Of a DNA stretch of 64,000 bases, positions 34,994 through 43,306 are shown one piece after another. Position numbers and translations under genes: made by a program. Location of the stretch: positions 806,001 through 870,000 of the forward strand of contig NZ_JACBZX010000001.1 of the NCBI RefSeq assembly GCF_013408565.1, written 5' to 3'. Position 1 is the stretch's first letter, and each line of letters begins with the position of its first letter. This DNA comes from Janibacter alkaliphilus (GTDB taxonomy: Bacteria > Actinomycetota > Actinomycetes > Actinomycetales > Dermatophilaceae). The notes beneath the pieces were generated by a model. The model ran no database searches. It was not told the DNA's origin and saw nothing but the letters and a program-made list of their open reading frames with translations.

Positions 34994-35572
34994 ATGAGCG
35001 AGGTCCTCGTCGTCGCCGCGCACGCCACCGAGGTGGCGCACGTCCCGGACGACGTCCCGGTGCTCATCACCGGGATGGGCAAGACGCTGGCCGCGGTCCG
35101 GCTGACCCGGGCGCTTGCCGAGCACCCCCGTCGTGACGACCTCGTCGTCGTCAACCTCGGCACCGCCGGGTCGCTGCGGCCGGGCGTGCGCGGGGTGCAC
35201 GAGATCGGCACCGTGCTCAACCACGACCTGTCCGCGGAGCCGATCCGCCAGCTCGGCATCGACCCCCGCGAGCGGCTGGTGCTCGACGCCAGTCGGCCGA
35301 CGGTGCTGGCCAGCGGCGACCTCTTCGTCACCGACGAGGTGGTCCGGGACCGGCTCGCCGAGCAGGCGCAGCTGGTGGACATGGAGGGCTACGCGGTGGC
35401 GCTGGCCTGCGAGGAGATGGGTGTGCCGGTGCACCTGGTCAAGGACGTCAGCGACGACGCCGACGAGGACGCGCACGACTGGTCCTACGCGGTCGACGCG
35501 TGCGCCCACCGGCTGGCCGGGTGGTTGCGCGAGCACCTGGACGACCTGCGCAGCGAGGGTGATCCCCGATGA
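34994..35572 (+). CDS. nucleoside phosphorylase/nucleosidase-family protein
   Basis: 192 residues, PNP/UDP-phosphorylase (MTA/SAH nucleosidase-like) fold. LITGMGKTLAAVRLTRAL gives the nucleobase/phosphate region, NLGTAGSLRPGVRGVHEIGTV the central Gly-rich strand, and LVDMEGYAVALACEEMGVPVHLVKDVSDDAD the ribose-binding Met-Glu and base-binding Asp. It is shorter than MtnN (about 230). The next epimerase-like gene starts inside its stop (ATGA), so both may salvage or detoxify the same nucleoside-type compound. Confidence 0.82.
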   Translation: MSEVLVVAAHATEVAHVPDDVPVLITGMGKTLAAVRLTRALAEHPRRDDLVVVNLGTAGSLRPGVRGVHEIGTVLNHDLSAEPIRQLGIDPRERLVLDASRPTVLASGDLFVTDEVVRDRLAEQAQLVDMEGYAVALACEEMGVPVHLVKDVSDDADEDAHDWSYAVDACAHRLAGWLREHLDDLRSEGDPR

Positions 35573-36402
35573 GCGCGACGGGCGACGCCGGCCGCGCGCT
35601 GCTGCTCGGCTGCGGCGAGCTGGGCGCACGGATCGGTCTGGGGCTGGACGCTGCCAGCCGCGACGTCGTCGGCGTGCGCCGGCACGCCGACCGGGTGCCC
35701 GACCCGATCCGCGGGCTCTCCCTCGACCTGACCGACGAGGCCCGGGCGCTGCCCGACCTGCCCACCGACGTGCTGGTCGTCTGCCTCACCGCGGACGCCC
35801 GGGACGCCGACGGCTACCGACGGACCTATCTCACCGGCATGCGCCGCGGGCTGGAGGCGGTGGCACGCGCCGGGCGGCCGCGCCGGGCGCTGCTGGTCTC
35901 CTCGACGAGCGTGTGCGGGGACGTCGAGGGCGACGTCGACGAACGCACCCCCGCACGGCCCGAGCGGGAGACCGCGCGGGTGCTGCACGAGGCCGAGCAG
36001 CTCTTCGCCGAGCTGCTGCCGCACGGCACGGTGCTGCGGCCCTCCGGTCTCTACGGCAACCGCACCCCGCGGGTGGTCGACCAGGTCCGCCGCGGCGAGA
36101 ACCCCGACCCGGGGCGGATGACGAACCGGGCGCACCGCGAGGACGCCGCGGGCGCCGCGGTGCACCTGCTCACCCGGGACGAGGAGCCCGAGCCGCTGTA
36201 CCTGGTGACCGACGACCGGCCGTGCCCGGCGGGTGAGCTGCGCGCCTTCGTCGCCGAGCGGCTGGGGCTGGCGTGGGAGGCGGCCGAGGTCGAGCCGCAC
36301 GGCAAGCGGCTGCGCAACGACCGGCTGCGGGCCACCGGCTGGGTGCCGCGCTACCCCACCTTCGTCGAGGGGTACGGCCCGCTCGTTGACGCCGCACGCT
36401 GA
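35569..36402 (+). CDS. NAD(P)-dependent epimerase/dehydratase-like (YeeZ type)
   Basis: 277-residue extended-SDR protein. The nucleotide loop is LLLGCGELGARIGLGL. The SSTSVCGDVEGDVDE strand and the PSGLYGNRTPRV segment replace the classical YxxxK region, as in YeeZ-like proteins. These are related to epimerases but their reaction is unknown. It is translationally coupled to the upstream nucleosidase. Confidence 0.8.
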   Translation: MSATGDAGRALLLGCGELGARIGLGLDAASRDVVGVRRHADRVPDPIRGLSLDLTDEARALPDLPTDVLVVCLTADARDADGYRRTYLTGMRRGLEAVARAGRPRRALLVSSTSVCGDVEGDVDERTPARPERETARVLHEAEQLFAELLPHGTVLRPSGLYGNRTPRVVDQVRRGENPDPGRMTNRAHREDAAGAAVHLLTRDEEPEPLYLVTDDRPCPAGELRAFVAERLGLAWEAAEVEPHGKRLRNDRLRATGWVPRYPTFVEGYGPLVDAAR

Positions 36403-36456
36403 CTCCTCGCGCCGGTCACGACAGCGCACGCGCGTCCCCCTGGCGTCGACAATCCT

Positions 36457-36506
36457 AGGAATGTCGCGCCGGCCCGGCGGCGCGCGCGGTCCAGGGCGAC
36501 ATTCCT
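36457..36506. repeat. 11-bp inverted repeat between convergent genes
   Basis: AGGAATGTCGC (36457-36467) and GCGACATTCCT (36496-36506) are perfectly complementary across 28 GC-rich bases. The element lies in the 148-bp gap between the epimerase-like gene and the leftward membrane protein gene. It is likely a bidirectional terminator, similar in setting to the family A and B palindromes. Confidence 0.5.
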
Positions 36507-36550
36507 GCGGCGCGACCGCGTCCCCTGGGCCACCGGTGCCGTCGACCTGT

Positions 36551-37030
36551 CTAGCGACGGCCGCGCGGAGCGAGCCCGTCGAGCGGGTCCCCGTGGTCGT
36601 CCTCGTCGCGCGGGTCCGGCTCGGCCGGGGCTCCGGGGCGGTACCCGGATGGCCTGGCCCTCGGGGCGGACGGGGACGGCGAAGGGGGTACCTCGCCCCC
36701 TGACACGGTGGACGCCGCGCCCGCCGGTGACTGGACGAGAACGACGTGCAGCTCGTGCACCTTCGCGGCGAGGATGACCAGCGCCACGCAGACGAAGGCG
36801 GCAGCCACCATCATCAGGATCACGGCGAGCGTGATCGAACCCCAGGCCTCGTCGAGGTCGAGGGGGCGCGTCGAGTAGAAGGGGTTCCTCGCCTGGATAC
36901 CGGCGGCTATGCCGACGACGCACGACAGCGCCCACGCGACGATGCCGCAGACGAGGTAGGGCACCGGATCGGCGCGGGCCATCCCCCTCCCGGAGGTCGC
37001 CGCTTCGCTGGGCTGGGGATCCGGGGCCAT
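36551..37030 (-). CDS. hypothetical membrane protein, two helices
   Basis: 159 residues. Helix 1 (VPYLVCGIVAWALSCVVGIAAG) and helix 2 (ITLAVILMMVAAAFVCVALVILA) are linked by a short extracytoplasmic loop. A proline-, serine- and acid-rich cytoplasmic tail ends the protein. I do not recognise a family. An upstream extension exists, but the ATG at 37030 is the better start, with coding-like sequence throughout. Confidence 0.65.
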   Translation of the reverse strand: MAPDPQPSEAATSGRGMARADPVPYLVCGIVAWALSCVVGIAAGIQARNPFYSTRPLDLDEAWGSITLAVILMMVAAAFVCVALVILAAKVHELHVVLVQSPAGAASTVSGGEVPPSPSPSAPRARPSGYRPGAPAEPDPRDEDDHGDPLDGLAPRGRR

Positions 37031-37101
37031 GCCGCCATGCTGCCCGCTCGGCACCCGTCGCGGGCGGGAAGAACGCGCCTGGCCACGACGTTGGAGCGGC
37101 C

Positions 37102-37614
37102 ATGATGACCCAGGTCTACGGTTTCGAGCGGTACGAGCGGGCCCGGCGCTACTACGAGGACACCCAGTACCTCGAGGCGGCGCGCGAGCTCGAGGAGCTC
37201 TTCACCGAGATCGCCGCGGCGCGTGGCGCGGAGAGCCCGGTCCCCGGCGAGGGGTCGCCAGAGGACATGAGCCACGGGTCCCCGGCGCAGGCCGGCCAGG
37301 GGGCGTCAGGCGCGGCTGCCGGTGGGCCGGACGCCGCCAGCGACCCGGTCGGCCACGGTCTGGCCGAGGTGCGCCTGCTGCTGGCCCGGTCCTACTTCCG
37401 CTCGGCGCAGCTCACGCGTGCCGAAGGGGCGGCCCGGCAGGTCATCGCCGAGGACCCGCAGGACGCCTACGCCCACCTGCTGCTGGGGCGCACCCTGCAG
37501 CGCGCCGGCCGCTCCGACGAGGCCGCCGGCCCGCTGCGCCTGGCCCAGCTGCTCGGTGGCTACGACACCGGCTCCGGCGGCTCGGCGATGGACGTCGACG
37601 ACGCCCCCTTCTGA
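37102..37614 (+). CDS. tetratricopeptide-repeat protein
   Basis: 170 residues. Two helix-turn-helix repeats are visible: YERARRYYEDTQYLEAARELEEL near the start, and AEVRLLLARSYFRSAQLTRAEGAARQVIAEDPQDAYAHLLLGRTLQRAGRSDEAAGPLRLA in the C-terminal half. They are separated by a 45-residue Gly/Ser/Pro linker. This is a scaffold-type protein. It starts 71 bp from the divergent membrane protein gene and ends at a family B palindrome. Confidence 0.8.
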   Translation: MMTQVYGFERYERARRYYEDTQYLEAARELEELFTEIAAARGAESPVPGEGSPEDMSHGSPAQAGQGASGAAAGGPDAASDPVGHGLAEVRLLLARSYFRSAQLTRAEGAARQVIAEDPQDAYAHLLLGRTLQRAGRSDEAAGPLRLAQLLGGYDTGSGGSAMDVDDAPF

Positions 37615-37674
37615 CCCCTTCGCACGCCTCGCCCGACCCCACCAGGCCCTCGAAGCACCGCCCTAGAGCGCGCG

Positions 37675-37720
37675 CTACCACGCAGTAAGTGTCGTGATCA
37701 CAGCACTTACTGCGTGGTAG
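37675..37720. repeat. family B palindromic element, copy 3 (inverted orientation)
   Basis: 46-bp palindrome with 17-bp arms identical to copy 1. The 12-base centre is the reverse complement of that in copy 1, so this copy is inserted the other way round. It lies between the convergent TPR and fumarase genes. Confidence 0.9.
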
Positions 37721-37783
37721 CCGGGTTCTTAGGCGCGCGTCTGGGGCAGCACGAAGGGGGAGGGGCGGTGAGGAAGGGGGTGG

Positions 37784-39184
37784 TCAGCCGGCGCTGGGGT
37801 GGGTCATGTCGGCCGGGACCACCCACGCGTCGAAGTCGTCGCCGTCGACACCGGAGGCCACGGCCGCCTCGCGCAGCGAGGTGCCCTCCTTGTGCGCCTT
37901 CTTTGCGATGGCCGCGGCCTGGTCGTAGCCGATGTGCCGGTTCAGCGCGGTGACGAGCATGAGGTTGGACTCGAGGTTCGCCTCGATCCGCTCGCTGATC
38001 GGCTCCAGCCCGCTGGCGCAGTGCTCGTCGAAGGAGACGCAGGCGTCGCCGAGCAGCCGCGCCGACTCCAGCACCGCGTGCGCCATGACCGGCTTGTAGA
38101 CGTTGAGCTGGAAGTTGCCCTGGCTGCCGGCGAAGCCGACCGTCGCGTCGTTGCCGAAGACCCGGGTGGCGACCATCGTCATCGCCTCGGCCTGGGTCGG
38201 GTTGACCTTGCCCGGCATGATCGAGGAGCCCGGCTCGTTCTCCGGGATCGCCAGCTCGCCGATGCCGTTGCGCGGGCCGGAGGCGTACCACCGCACGTCG
38301 TTGGCGATCTTCATCAGCGCGCCGCCGAGGGTGCGCAGCGCGGAGCTGACCTGCACCAGCGGGTCGTGCGCCGAGAGGTTGGCGAAGAGGTTGTCGGCCT
38401 GCTGGAAGTCGTGACCGGCCTCGGCGGAGATCTTCGCCGCGCACAGCCGCCCGAAGTCGGGGTGGGCGTTGAGCCCGGTACCGACGGCCGTGCCGCCGAT
38501 GGCCAGGTCGCGGGCGCGCTCGTCGGCGTGCCGGACCCCTTCGAGGGCGAAGTCGAGCTGGGCCACCCAGCCGCCGATGACCTGGCCGAGGGTGACCGGT
38601 GTGGCGTCCTGCAGGTGGGTGCGCCCGACCATGACGACGTCCGCGTACGTCTCGGCCTTGGCGGCGAGGGTGTCGCGCAGCTGCTGCACCCCCGGGTAGA
38701 GGGTCTCGGCGAGCTCGAGCACGACCGCGATGTGCATGGCCGTGGGGAAGGTGTCGTTGCTCGACTGGCCACGGTTGACGTGGTCGTTGGGGTGCACCGG
38801 GGTCTTGCTGCCCATCTCGCCGCCGGCGATCTCGATGCCGCGGTTGGAGATGACCTCGTTGGAGTTCATGTTCGACTGCGTGCCGGAGCCGGTCTGGAAG
38901 ACCACCAGCGGGAAGTGCTCGTCGAGGTCGCCAGCGATGACCTCGTCGCCGGCCCGGGCGATGAGGTCGGCGACGTCCTGCGGCAGCTCGCCGAGCTCGG
39001 CGTTGGCCTGCGCGGCGGACTTCTTGAGGATGCCGAGGGCGCGGATCATCGTGCGCCCCCAGACGAAGGTGTCCCGGCCGATGTCGAAGTTGCCGAGGCT
39101 GCGCTGCGTCTGCGCCCCCCAGTACCTGTCGGCGGGCACCTCGATGGTGCCCATGCTGTCCTTCTCGGCGCGCATCTGGCTCAT
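37784..39184 (-). CDS. fumC: class II fumarate hydratase
   Basis: 466-residue TCA-cycle enzyme, fumarate to malate, oxygen-stable and iron-free. Signature regions: [19 protein letters not shown] at the start, [17 protein letters not shown], the catalytic His in [15 protein letters not shown], and the flexible loop [11 protein letters not shown] with the catalytic Ser. Homotetrameric cytoplasmic enzyme. The gene is a single unit reading toward the family B palindrome. Confidence 0.96.
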   Translation of the reverse strand: MSQMRAEKDSMGTIEVPADRYWGAQTQRSLGNFDIGRDTFVWGRTMIRALGILKKSAAQANAELGELPQDVADLIARAGDEVIAGDLDEHFPLVVFQTGSGTQSNMNSNEVISNRGIEIAGGEMGSKTPVHPNDHVNRGQSSNDTFPTAMHIAVVLELAETLYPGVQQLRDTLAAKAETYADVVMVGRTHLQDATPVTLGQVIGGWVAQLDFALEGVRHADERARDLAIGGTAVGTGLNAHPDFGRLCAAKISAEAGHDFQQADNLFANLSAHDPLVQVSSALRTLGGALMKIANDVRWYASGPRNGIGELAIPENEPGSSIMPGKVNPTQAEAMTMVATRVFGNDATVGFAGSQGNFQLNVYKPVMAHAVLESARLLGDACVSFDEHCASGLEPISERIEANLESNLMLVTALNRHIGYDQAAAIAKKAHKEGTSLREAAVASGVDGDDFDAWVVPADMTHPSAG

Positions 39185-39238
39185 GCCGCCAGCCTAGCCA
39201 CCGCGCTCACCCGCGGCCGGGCGAGGTCTGGCCCGCGC

Positions 39239-39865
39239 TCAGGCCAGCGGGCGGCGCCCGTCGGCCGAGGCGATGCCGAGCCAGGAGTGCCGGTTGCCGG
39301 ACCAGCACCAGCCCACCTTCGGCGCCCCGTCACGCTCCTTGCCGTCCCGCGGGGACCCGCCACCGATCCAGATGCCGGGGGTGCGCTTGTCCAGGGCGCC
39401 GGTCTTCTTCGGCTTGCGCGAGGCGATGGTCATGAAGCAGTGGTTCGGCTCGAGCATCTCCGGGCGCTGCAGCAGCCAGGAGATGCCCTCGCTGATCGTC
39501 AGCGGGGTGCGGCCGCGGGAGGCGATCTCCGGCAGCGCCTCGTCCGGGCTCCAGTCGCGCAGGTCGTCGCCACGGTCGATGCCGTCGAGGACGTAGAAGG
39601 GGGTCAGCGGCACCTCGACCCCGTCGATCGGGGTGAAGTCGCACAGGTCGCTCATGTCCGGCACGACGTAGCCGGGCTTGCCCTTGCGCTGCAGCAGCGT
39701 GGCCAGGGTGGACGGTCGGATCAGCGAGGGGTGCACGACGAGGGTGCCGCTGCCGGCGAGCGCCTCGCCCTCGGCGCGGTCGGCAAGCGTCTCCTCGTCC
39801 ACCCCGGCGAGGTCGGCCAGGCCGAGGTCGAGGAGGCGGTCGAGCTGGTCGACGAGGAAGGCCAC
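39239..39865 (-). CDS. DUF5701 family protein
   Basis: 208-residue actinobacterial protein of unknown function. Family-like blocks are AFLVDQLDRLLDLGLADLAG at the start and TLLQRKGKPGYVVPDMSDL, with KVGWCWSGNRHSWLGIASADGR at the end. The GTG start at 39865 lies five bases after the stop of the LOG-family gene, so the two probably form an operon. Confidence 0.75.
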   Translation of the reverse strand: MAFLVDQLDRLLDLGLADLAGVDEETLADRAEGEALAGSGTLVVHPSLIRPSTLATLLQRKGKPGYVVPDMSDLCDFTPIDGVEVPLTPFYVLDGIDRGDDLRDWSPDEALPEIASRGRTPLTISEGISWLLQRPEMLEPNHCFMTIASRKPKKTGALDKRTPGIWIGGGSPRDGKERDGAPKVGWCWSGNRHSWLGIASADGRRPLA

Positions 39866-39870
39866 GGCGC

Positions 39871-40449
39871 TCAGCTCCCCGGCCGCAGCAGCTGGCGGTC
39901 GGTGGCCCGGGCGGCGAGCTGCTCCAGCGCCGCGGGCAGCTCGTCGGCGACAACGAGGTCGTCGCGGGATGCGGTGCTGACGAAGCCGGCCGCGACCAGG
40001 TGGTCCAGCGCGGTCAGCAGCGGCTGCCAGAAGCCGCCGGCGTCGAGCAGCCCGACCGGCTTGCCGTGCAGCCCGATCTGCCGCCACGTCCACACCTCGA
40101 AGAGCTCCTCGAGGGTCCCGATGCCGCCGGGCAGCACGAGGAAGGCGTCGGAGAGGTCGGACATCATCGCCTTGCGCTCGTGCATGCTGCGCACGACGTG
40201 CACCTCGGTGAGGTCGCCGCGGCCCCACTCCCGCTGCACCATGAAGTCCGGGATCACCCCGATCACCTCGCCGCCGGCACGCATCGCCCCGTCGGCGAGC
40301 GCACCCATGAGCCCGGAACCGCCGCCGCCGTAGACGACGCCGACCTCGCGGCGGGCGAGCTCGGCGCCGACCTGCCCGGCCAGCTCCACCAGGGCAGGGT
40401 CGGTGCCCGGCGTGGAGCCGGTGAAGACGCAGAGCCGTCGCAGGTGCAT
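39871..40449 (-). CDS. LOG-family protein (TIGR00730, nucleoside 5'-monophosphate phosphoribohydrolase)
   Basis: 192 residues. The diagnostic PGGIGTLEE motif and the GLMGALADGAMRAGGEVIGVIP and MHERKAMM segments are all present. Relatives cleave cytokinin riboside or other nucleoside 5'-monophosphates, releasing the base from ribose 5-phosphate. ATG 40449 gives the usual MHLRRLCVFTGS start. Co-transcribed with the DUF5701 gene. Confidence 0.88.
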   Translation of the reverse strand: MHLRRLCVFTGSTPGTDPALVELAGQVGAELARREVGVVYGGGGSGLMGALADGAMRAGGEVIGVIPDFMVQREWGRGDLTEVHVVRSMHERKAMMSDLSDAFLVLPGGIGTLEELFEVWTWRQIGLHGKPVGLLDAGGFWQPLLTALDHLVAAGFVSTASRDDLVVADELPAALEQLAARATDRQLLRPGS

Positions 40450-40510
40450 CCCCCCACGGTATGTCCCGATCCGGCCCGCCGACGATCTCGGGTGGGTCAC
40501 ACTGCGGACC

Positions 40511-41848
40511 ATGTCGACGACGACCCAGGTGGCCCCGATGCGCACCGGCCGCCGGGGGGCGCTGCTGCTCCTGCTCACCCTGGCCAACGTCATCAACTTC
40601 TACGACCGGACCATCCCCGCCGTCGTGGTCGAGCCGATCAAGGCCGAGTTCGGTCTCTCCGACACCGCGATCGGCCTGCTCGGTGGCTCCTTCACGGTCG
40701 TCTACGCGATCGCCGGGATCTTCCTCGGGCGGCTGGCCGACCGGGTGCCGCGCCGCTACGTCATGGCCGGCGGCCTGCTCGTGTGGAGCCTCTTCACCCT
40801 CGGTGGCGGGCTGGCCCAGGCCTTCGTCGTGCTCTTCATCTTCCGTCTCGGCGTGGGCATCGGCGAGGCCAGCTACGGCCCGGCGGCGAACGCGGTGATC
40901 TGCGACGCCTACCCGCCGCACCGGCGCAGCCGGGCGATCAGCATCTTCTCCCTGGGCATCCCGGTCGGGCTGCTGCTGGCCTTCCTCACCGTCGGGGTGA
41001 TGGTCGAGGCCTTCGGGTCCTGGCGGGCCCCCTTCGTCATCGCGGCGGTGCCCGGCTTCCTGCTCGCCGCGGCGATGCTGTGGCTCCCGGAGCCGGAGCG
41101 CGGCGCCTCCGAGCCGAAGGGGGCGAGCGCCCCCGTGGTCACCGAGCGCCCGTACCGCTCGGTGCTGGCGATCCCCACGGTGCGTTGGCTGATGCTCGCC
41201 GGGGTCGGGCTGCAGATCCCGACCTACGCGGTGGCCACCTTCGTCGTGCCGCTGCTGCAGCGCTACTTCGGGCTGCCGATCGGGGTCGCCTCGATCGGCG
41301 CCGGCGCGATCCTCGGGCTCGCCGGCATCGTCGGTCTGCTGCTCGGCGGCCAGCTGGCCGACCGGGCCGAGGAGCGGGCGGCCGGTGGGCGCCTGCTCGT
41401 CGGGGCGGTCGGCTTCGCCGTCGCCGTGCCCGGGACGCTCGTCGCGCTGCTGCTCGGGTCGGGCTCGGCAGCCGCCTTCGTCGTCGTCTTCGCGCTCGGC
41501 TGGACCGGCAGCCAGCTCTTCGCCGCCACGGCGACCCCGGCGATCGCCGAGGTGACCACCCCGGACGTGCGGGCCACGGCGATCGCGCTGTACTTCGCCT
41601 CGTTCAACGTCGTCGGCGCCACCCTCGGGCCGATCATCGCCGGCGTGCTCTCCGACGTGCTGGCCACACCGCAGCCGGGGCTGGCGGCCGACGCGGTGGG
41701 CCTGCACCGCGCCTTCCTCGTCGTCGTCCCGCTGGGTCTGGTCATCGCCACGGTGGCCGCGTGGCGGGCGGCCCGGACGCTGCCGCAGGACCAGCGGCGG
41801 GTGGCCGGGGCCGGCGACGACGGCGGCGGACCGCTGGTGCGCCCCTGA
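40511..41848 (+). CDS. MFS transporter, Spinster-like
   Basis: 445-residue, 12-helix permease. LLTLANVINFYDRTIPAVVVEPIKAEFGLSDT at helix 1 and RFFG-type loops match the Spinster/hexuronate branch of MFS. In bacteria these carry organic acids or lipids; the substrate here is unknown. ATG 40511 is preferred to the longer frame because the first helix begins 20 residues later. Divergent from the LOG gene, 61 bp apart. Confidence 0.83.
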   Translation: MSTTTQVAPMRTGRRGALLLLLTLANVINFYDRTIPAVVVEPIKAEFGLSDTAIGLLGGSFTVVYAIAGIFLGRLADRVPRRYVMAGGLLVWSLFTLGGGLAQAFVVLFIFRLGVGIGEASYGPAANAVICDAYPPHRRSRAISIFSLGIPVGLLLAFLTVGVMVEAFGSWRAPFVIAAVPGFLLAAAMLWLPEPERGASEPKGASAPVVTERPYRSVLAIPTVRWLMLAGVGLQIPTYAVATFVVPLLQRYFGLPIGVASIGAGAILGLAGIVGLLLGGQLADRAEERAAGGRLLVGAVGFAVAVPGTLVALLLGSGSAAAFVVVFALGWTGSQLFAATATPAIAEVTTPDVRATAIALYFASFNVVGATLGPIIAGVLSDVLATPQPGLAADAVGLHRAFLVVVPLGLVIATVAAWRAARTLPQDQRRVAGAGDDGGGPLVRP

Positions 41849-41947
41849 GGCGTCCGGCCACCCGAGCGACTTCGGCCGAACCCTGGGCAGCCGACCGACC
41901 AGCCCTCTACAGTTGTCGAACCCTGGAGACCCGTGAAGGAGTGCACC

Positions 41948-43129
41948 GTGGCACGCCCCGACCTGACCGTCCTGGCCATCCCGGCCTTCATCGGCGCGAT
42001 GGGCGCCGAGTACGCCTGGCAGCGCCGGCACCCGACCGCGCCGGGCACCACCCGGGCGGGCGACTACGAGCTGAACGACACGGTGGCCAGCCTGGCGATG
42101 GGCGTGGGCAGCCTGGTGGCGCCGATGATCACCGGCCCGGTGCTGCGCCGGCTCACCCCCGGCGCCGGACGCTGGGGCAAGGCCCTGCTCGCGCTGGGTG
42201 CCGCGTCGGCGGTGGTGACCACGGTCGGTGACGTGCTGCGGCAGCGCAGCGATCACGGCGGACGGCTGCCGGAGGCCGGGACGCTGCCCTCGGACGAGCC
42301 GCCGCCGGTCACCGTGCGCTCCCGGGTGGACGCGCTCGGGCTGCTCACCGCGGGCTCGGCGGTGGCCGCGGTCGGCTCGACCGCGGTGGCCGCGGCGACG
42401 GTGTGGACCACCCAGACCTCGGCGACCCGGCTGAGCCGCTTCGCCCTCGTCGACCTCTCCCGCCGGCCCCGGCTGGCGGCGCTGACCGCCGTCGCCGGGT
42501 GGGACCTCATCTACTACTGGAACCACCGGCTGGCGCACGAGACCCGGTGGCTGTGGGCGGTGCACGTGGTGCACCACTCCTCGGAGCGGTACAACCTCTC
42601 GACCGCGCTGCGGCAGCCGGTCGCCGAGGGCTTCACGATGGCCGTGCCCTACGGGCTGCTGGCGCTGCTCGGGGTGCCGCCGCGGGCGATCGAGGACGCG
42701 CGGGCGATCAACCTCATCTACCAGTTCTGGATCCACACCGAGGCGATCCGCTCGATCGGCTGGCTGGAGAAGGTGCTCAACACCCCCAGCCACCACCGCG
42801 CGCACCACGGCAGCCAGCGGCAGTACCTGGACATCAACCACGGCTCGATCCTCATCGTCTGGGACAAGATCTTCGGCACCTTCGAGCCCGAGGACGAGCG
42901 GGTGCGCTACGGCCTGACCCGCAACATCGACAGCTACAACCTCGGCACCATCGCCACCCACGAGTGGCAGGACATCGCCGCCGACGTGGCCAGCGCCCCG
43001 ACCTGGTCGGACCGGGTCGGCTTCCTGCTGCACGGGCCGGGGTGGGCCTACCAGCGGCGCGAGGAGCTGGCGGCGAGCGCCGAGCCGCCGGTGCCGGCCG
43101 AGCGGGTCTCCGAGCCGGTCGCCGGGTGA
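41948..43129 (+). CDS. sterol desaturase/fatty acid hydroxylase-family protein
   Basis: 393-residue integral membrane diiron enzyme. The histidine boxes are H-R-L-A-H (about 196-200), H-V-V-H-H (about 208-212) and H-R-A-H-H (about 278-282), the set needed for iron binding. Several membrane helices precede and separate them. Family members hydroxylate or desaturate lipids. The GTG at 41948 has AAGGAG upstream. Together with the CFA operon and the acyl-chain genes it suggests a genome rich in lipid tailoring; its own substrate is unknown. Confidence 0.87.
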   Translation: MARPDLTVLAIPAFIGAMGAEYAWQRRHPTAPGTTRAGDYELNDTVASLAMGVGSLVAPMITGPVLRRLTPGAGRWGKALLALGAASAVVTTVGDVLRQRSDHGGRLPEAGTLPSDEPPPVTVRSRVDALGLLTAGSAVAAVGSTAVAAATVWTTQTSATRLSRFALVDLSRRPRLAALTAVAGWDLIYYWNHRLAHETRWLWAVHVVHHSSERYNLSTALRQPVAEGFTMAVPYGLLALLGVPPRAIEDARAINLIYQFWIHTEAIRSIGWLEKVLNTPSHHRAHHGSQRQYLDINHGSILIVWDKIFGTFEPEDERVRYGLTRNIDSYNLGTIATHEWQDIAADVASAPTWSDRVGFLLHGPGWAYQRREELAASAEPPVPAERVSEPVAG

Positions 43130-43241
43130 GGGTCTGCCCCCTTCGCGCCCTGCGGGGACGTCGAGGGGCGAGCCGGCGGGACGCCAGCGGCCGTCGAGAA
43201 CCTCTCGCTCACCGGAGAAGCCTTCCCCCGAGAGCGAGCCA

Positions 43242-43260
43242 TTATCGGGTAACCCGATAA
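43242..43260. promoter_or_regulatory. 19-bp palindromic operator upstream of the PIG-L gene
   Basis: TTATCGGGT-A-ACCCGATAA is a perfect dyad of 9-bp arms, AT-rich at its ends, 46 bases before the PIG-L start. It has the size of a TetR- or LacI-type operator. No adjacent regulator gene is present. Confidence 0.5.
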
Positions 43261-43306
43261 AGGGGTGACGGGTGGGACGAGAGGGGGTGGGGGATGATGG
43301 GCGCTC

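Noticed and set aside
43202..43238. CTCGCTC/GAGCGAG repeat as a terminator of the sterol-desaturase-like gene
   Set aside because: Arms are only 7 bp with a 21-base loop and no T-run, too weak to call.
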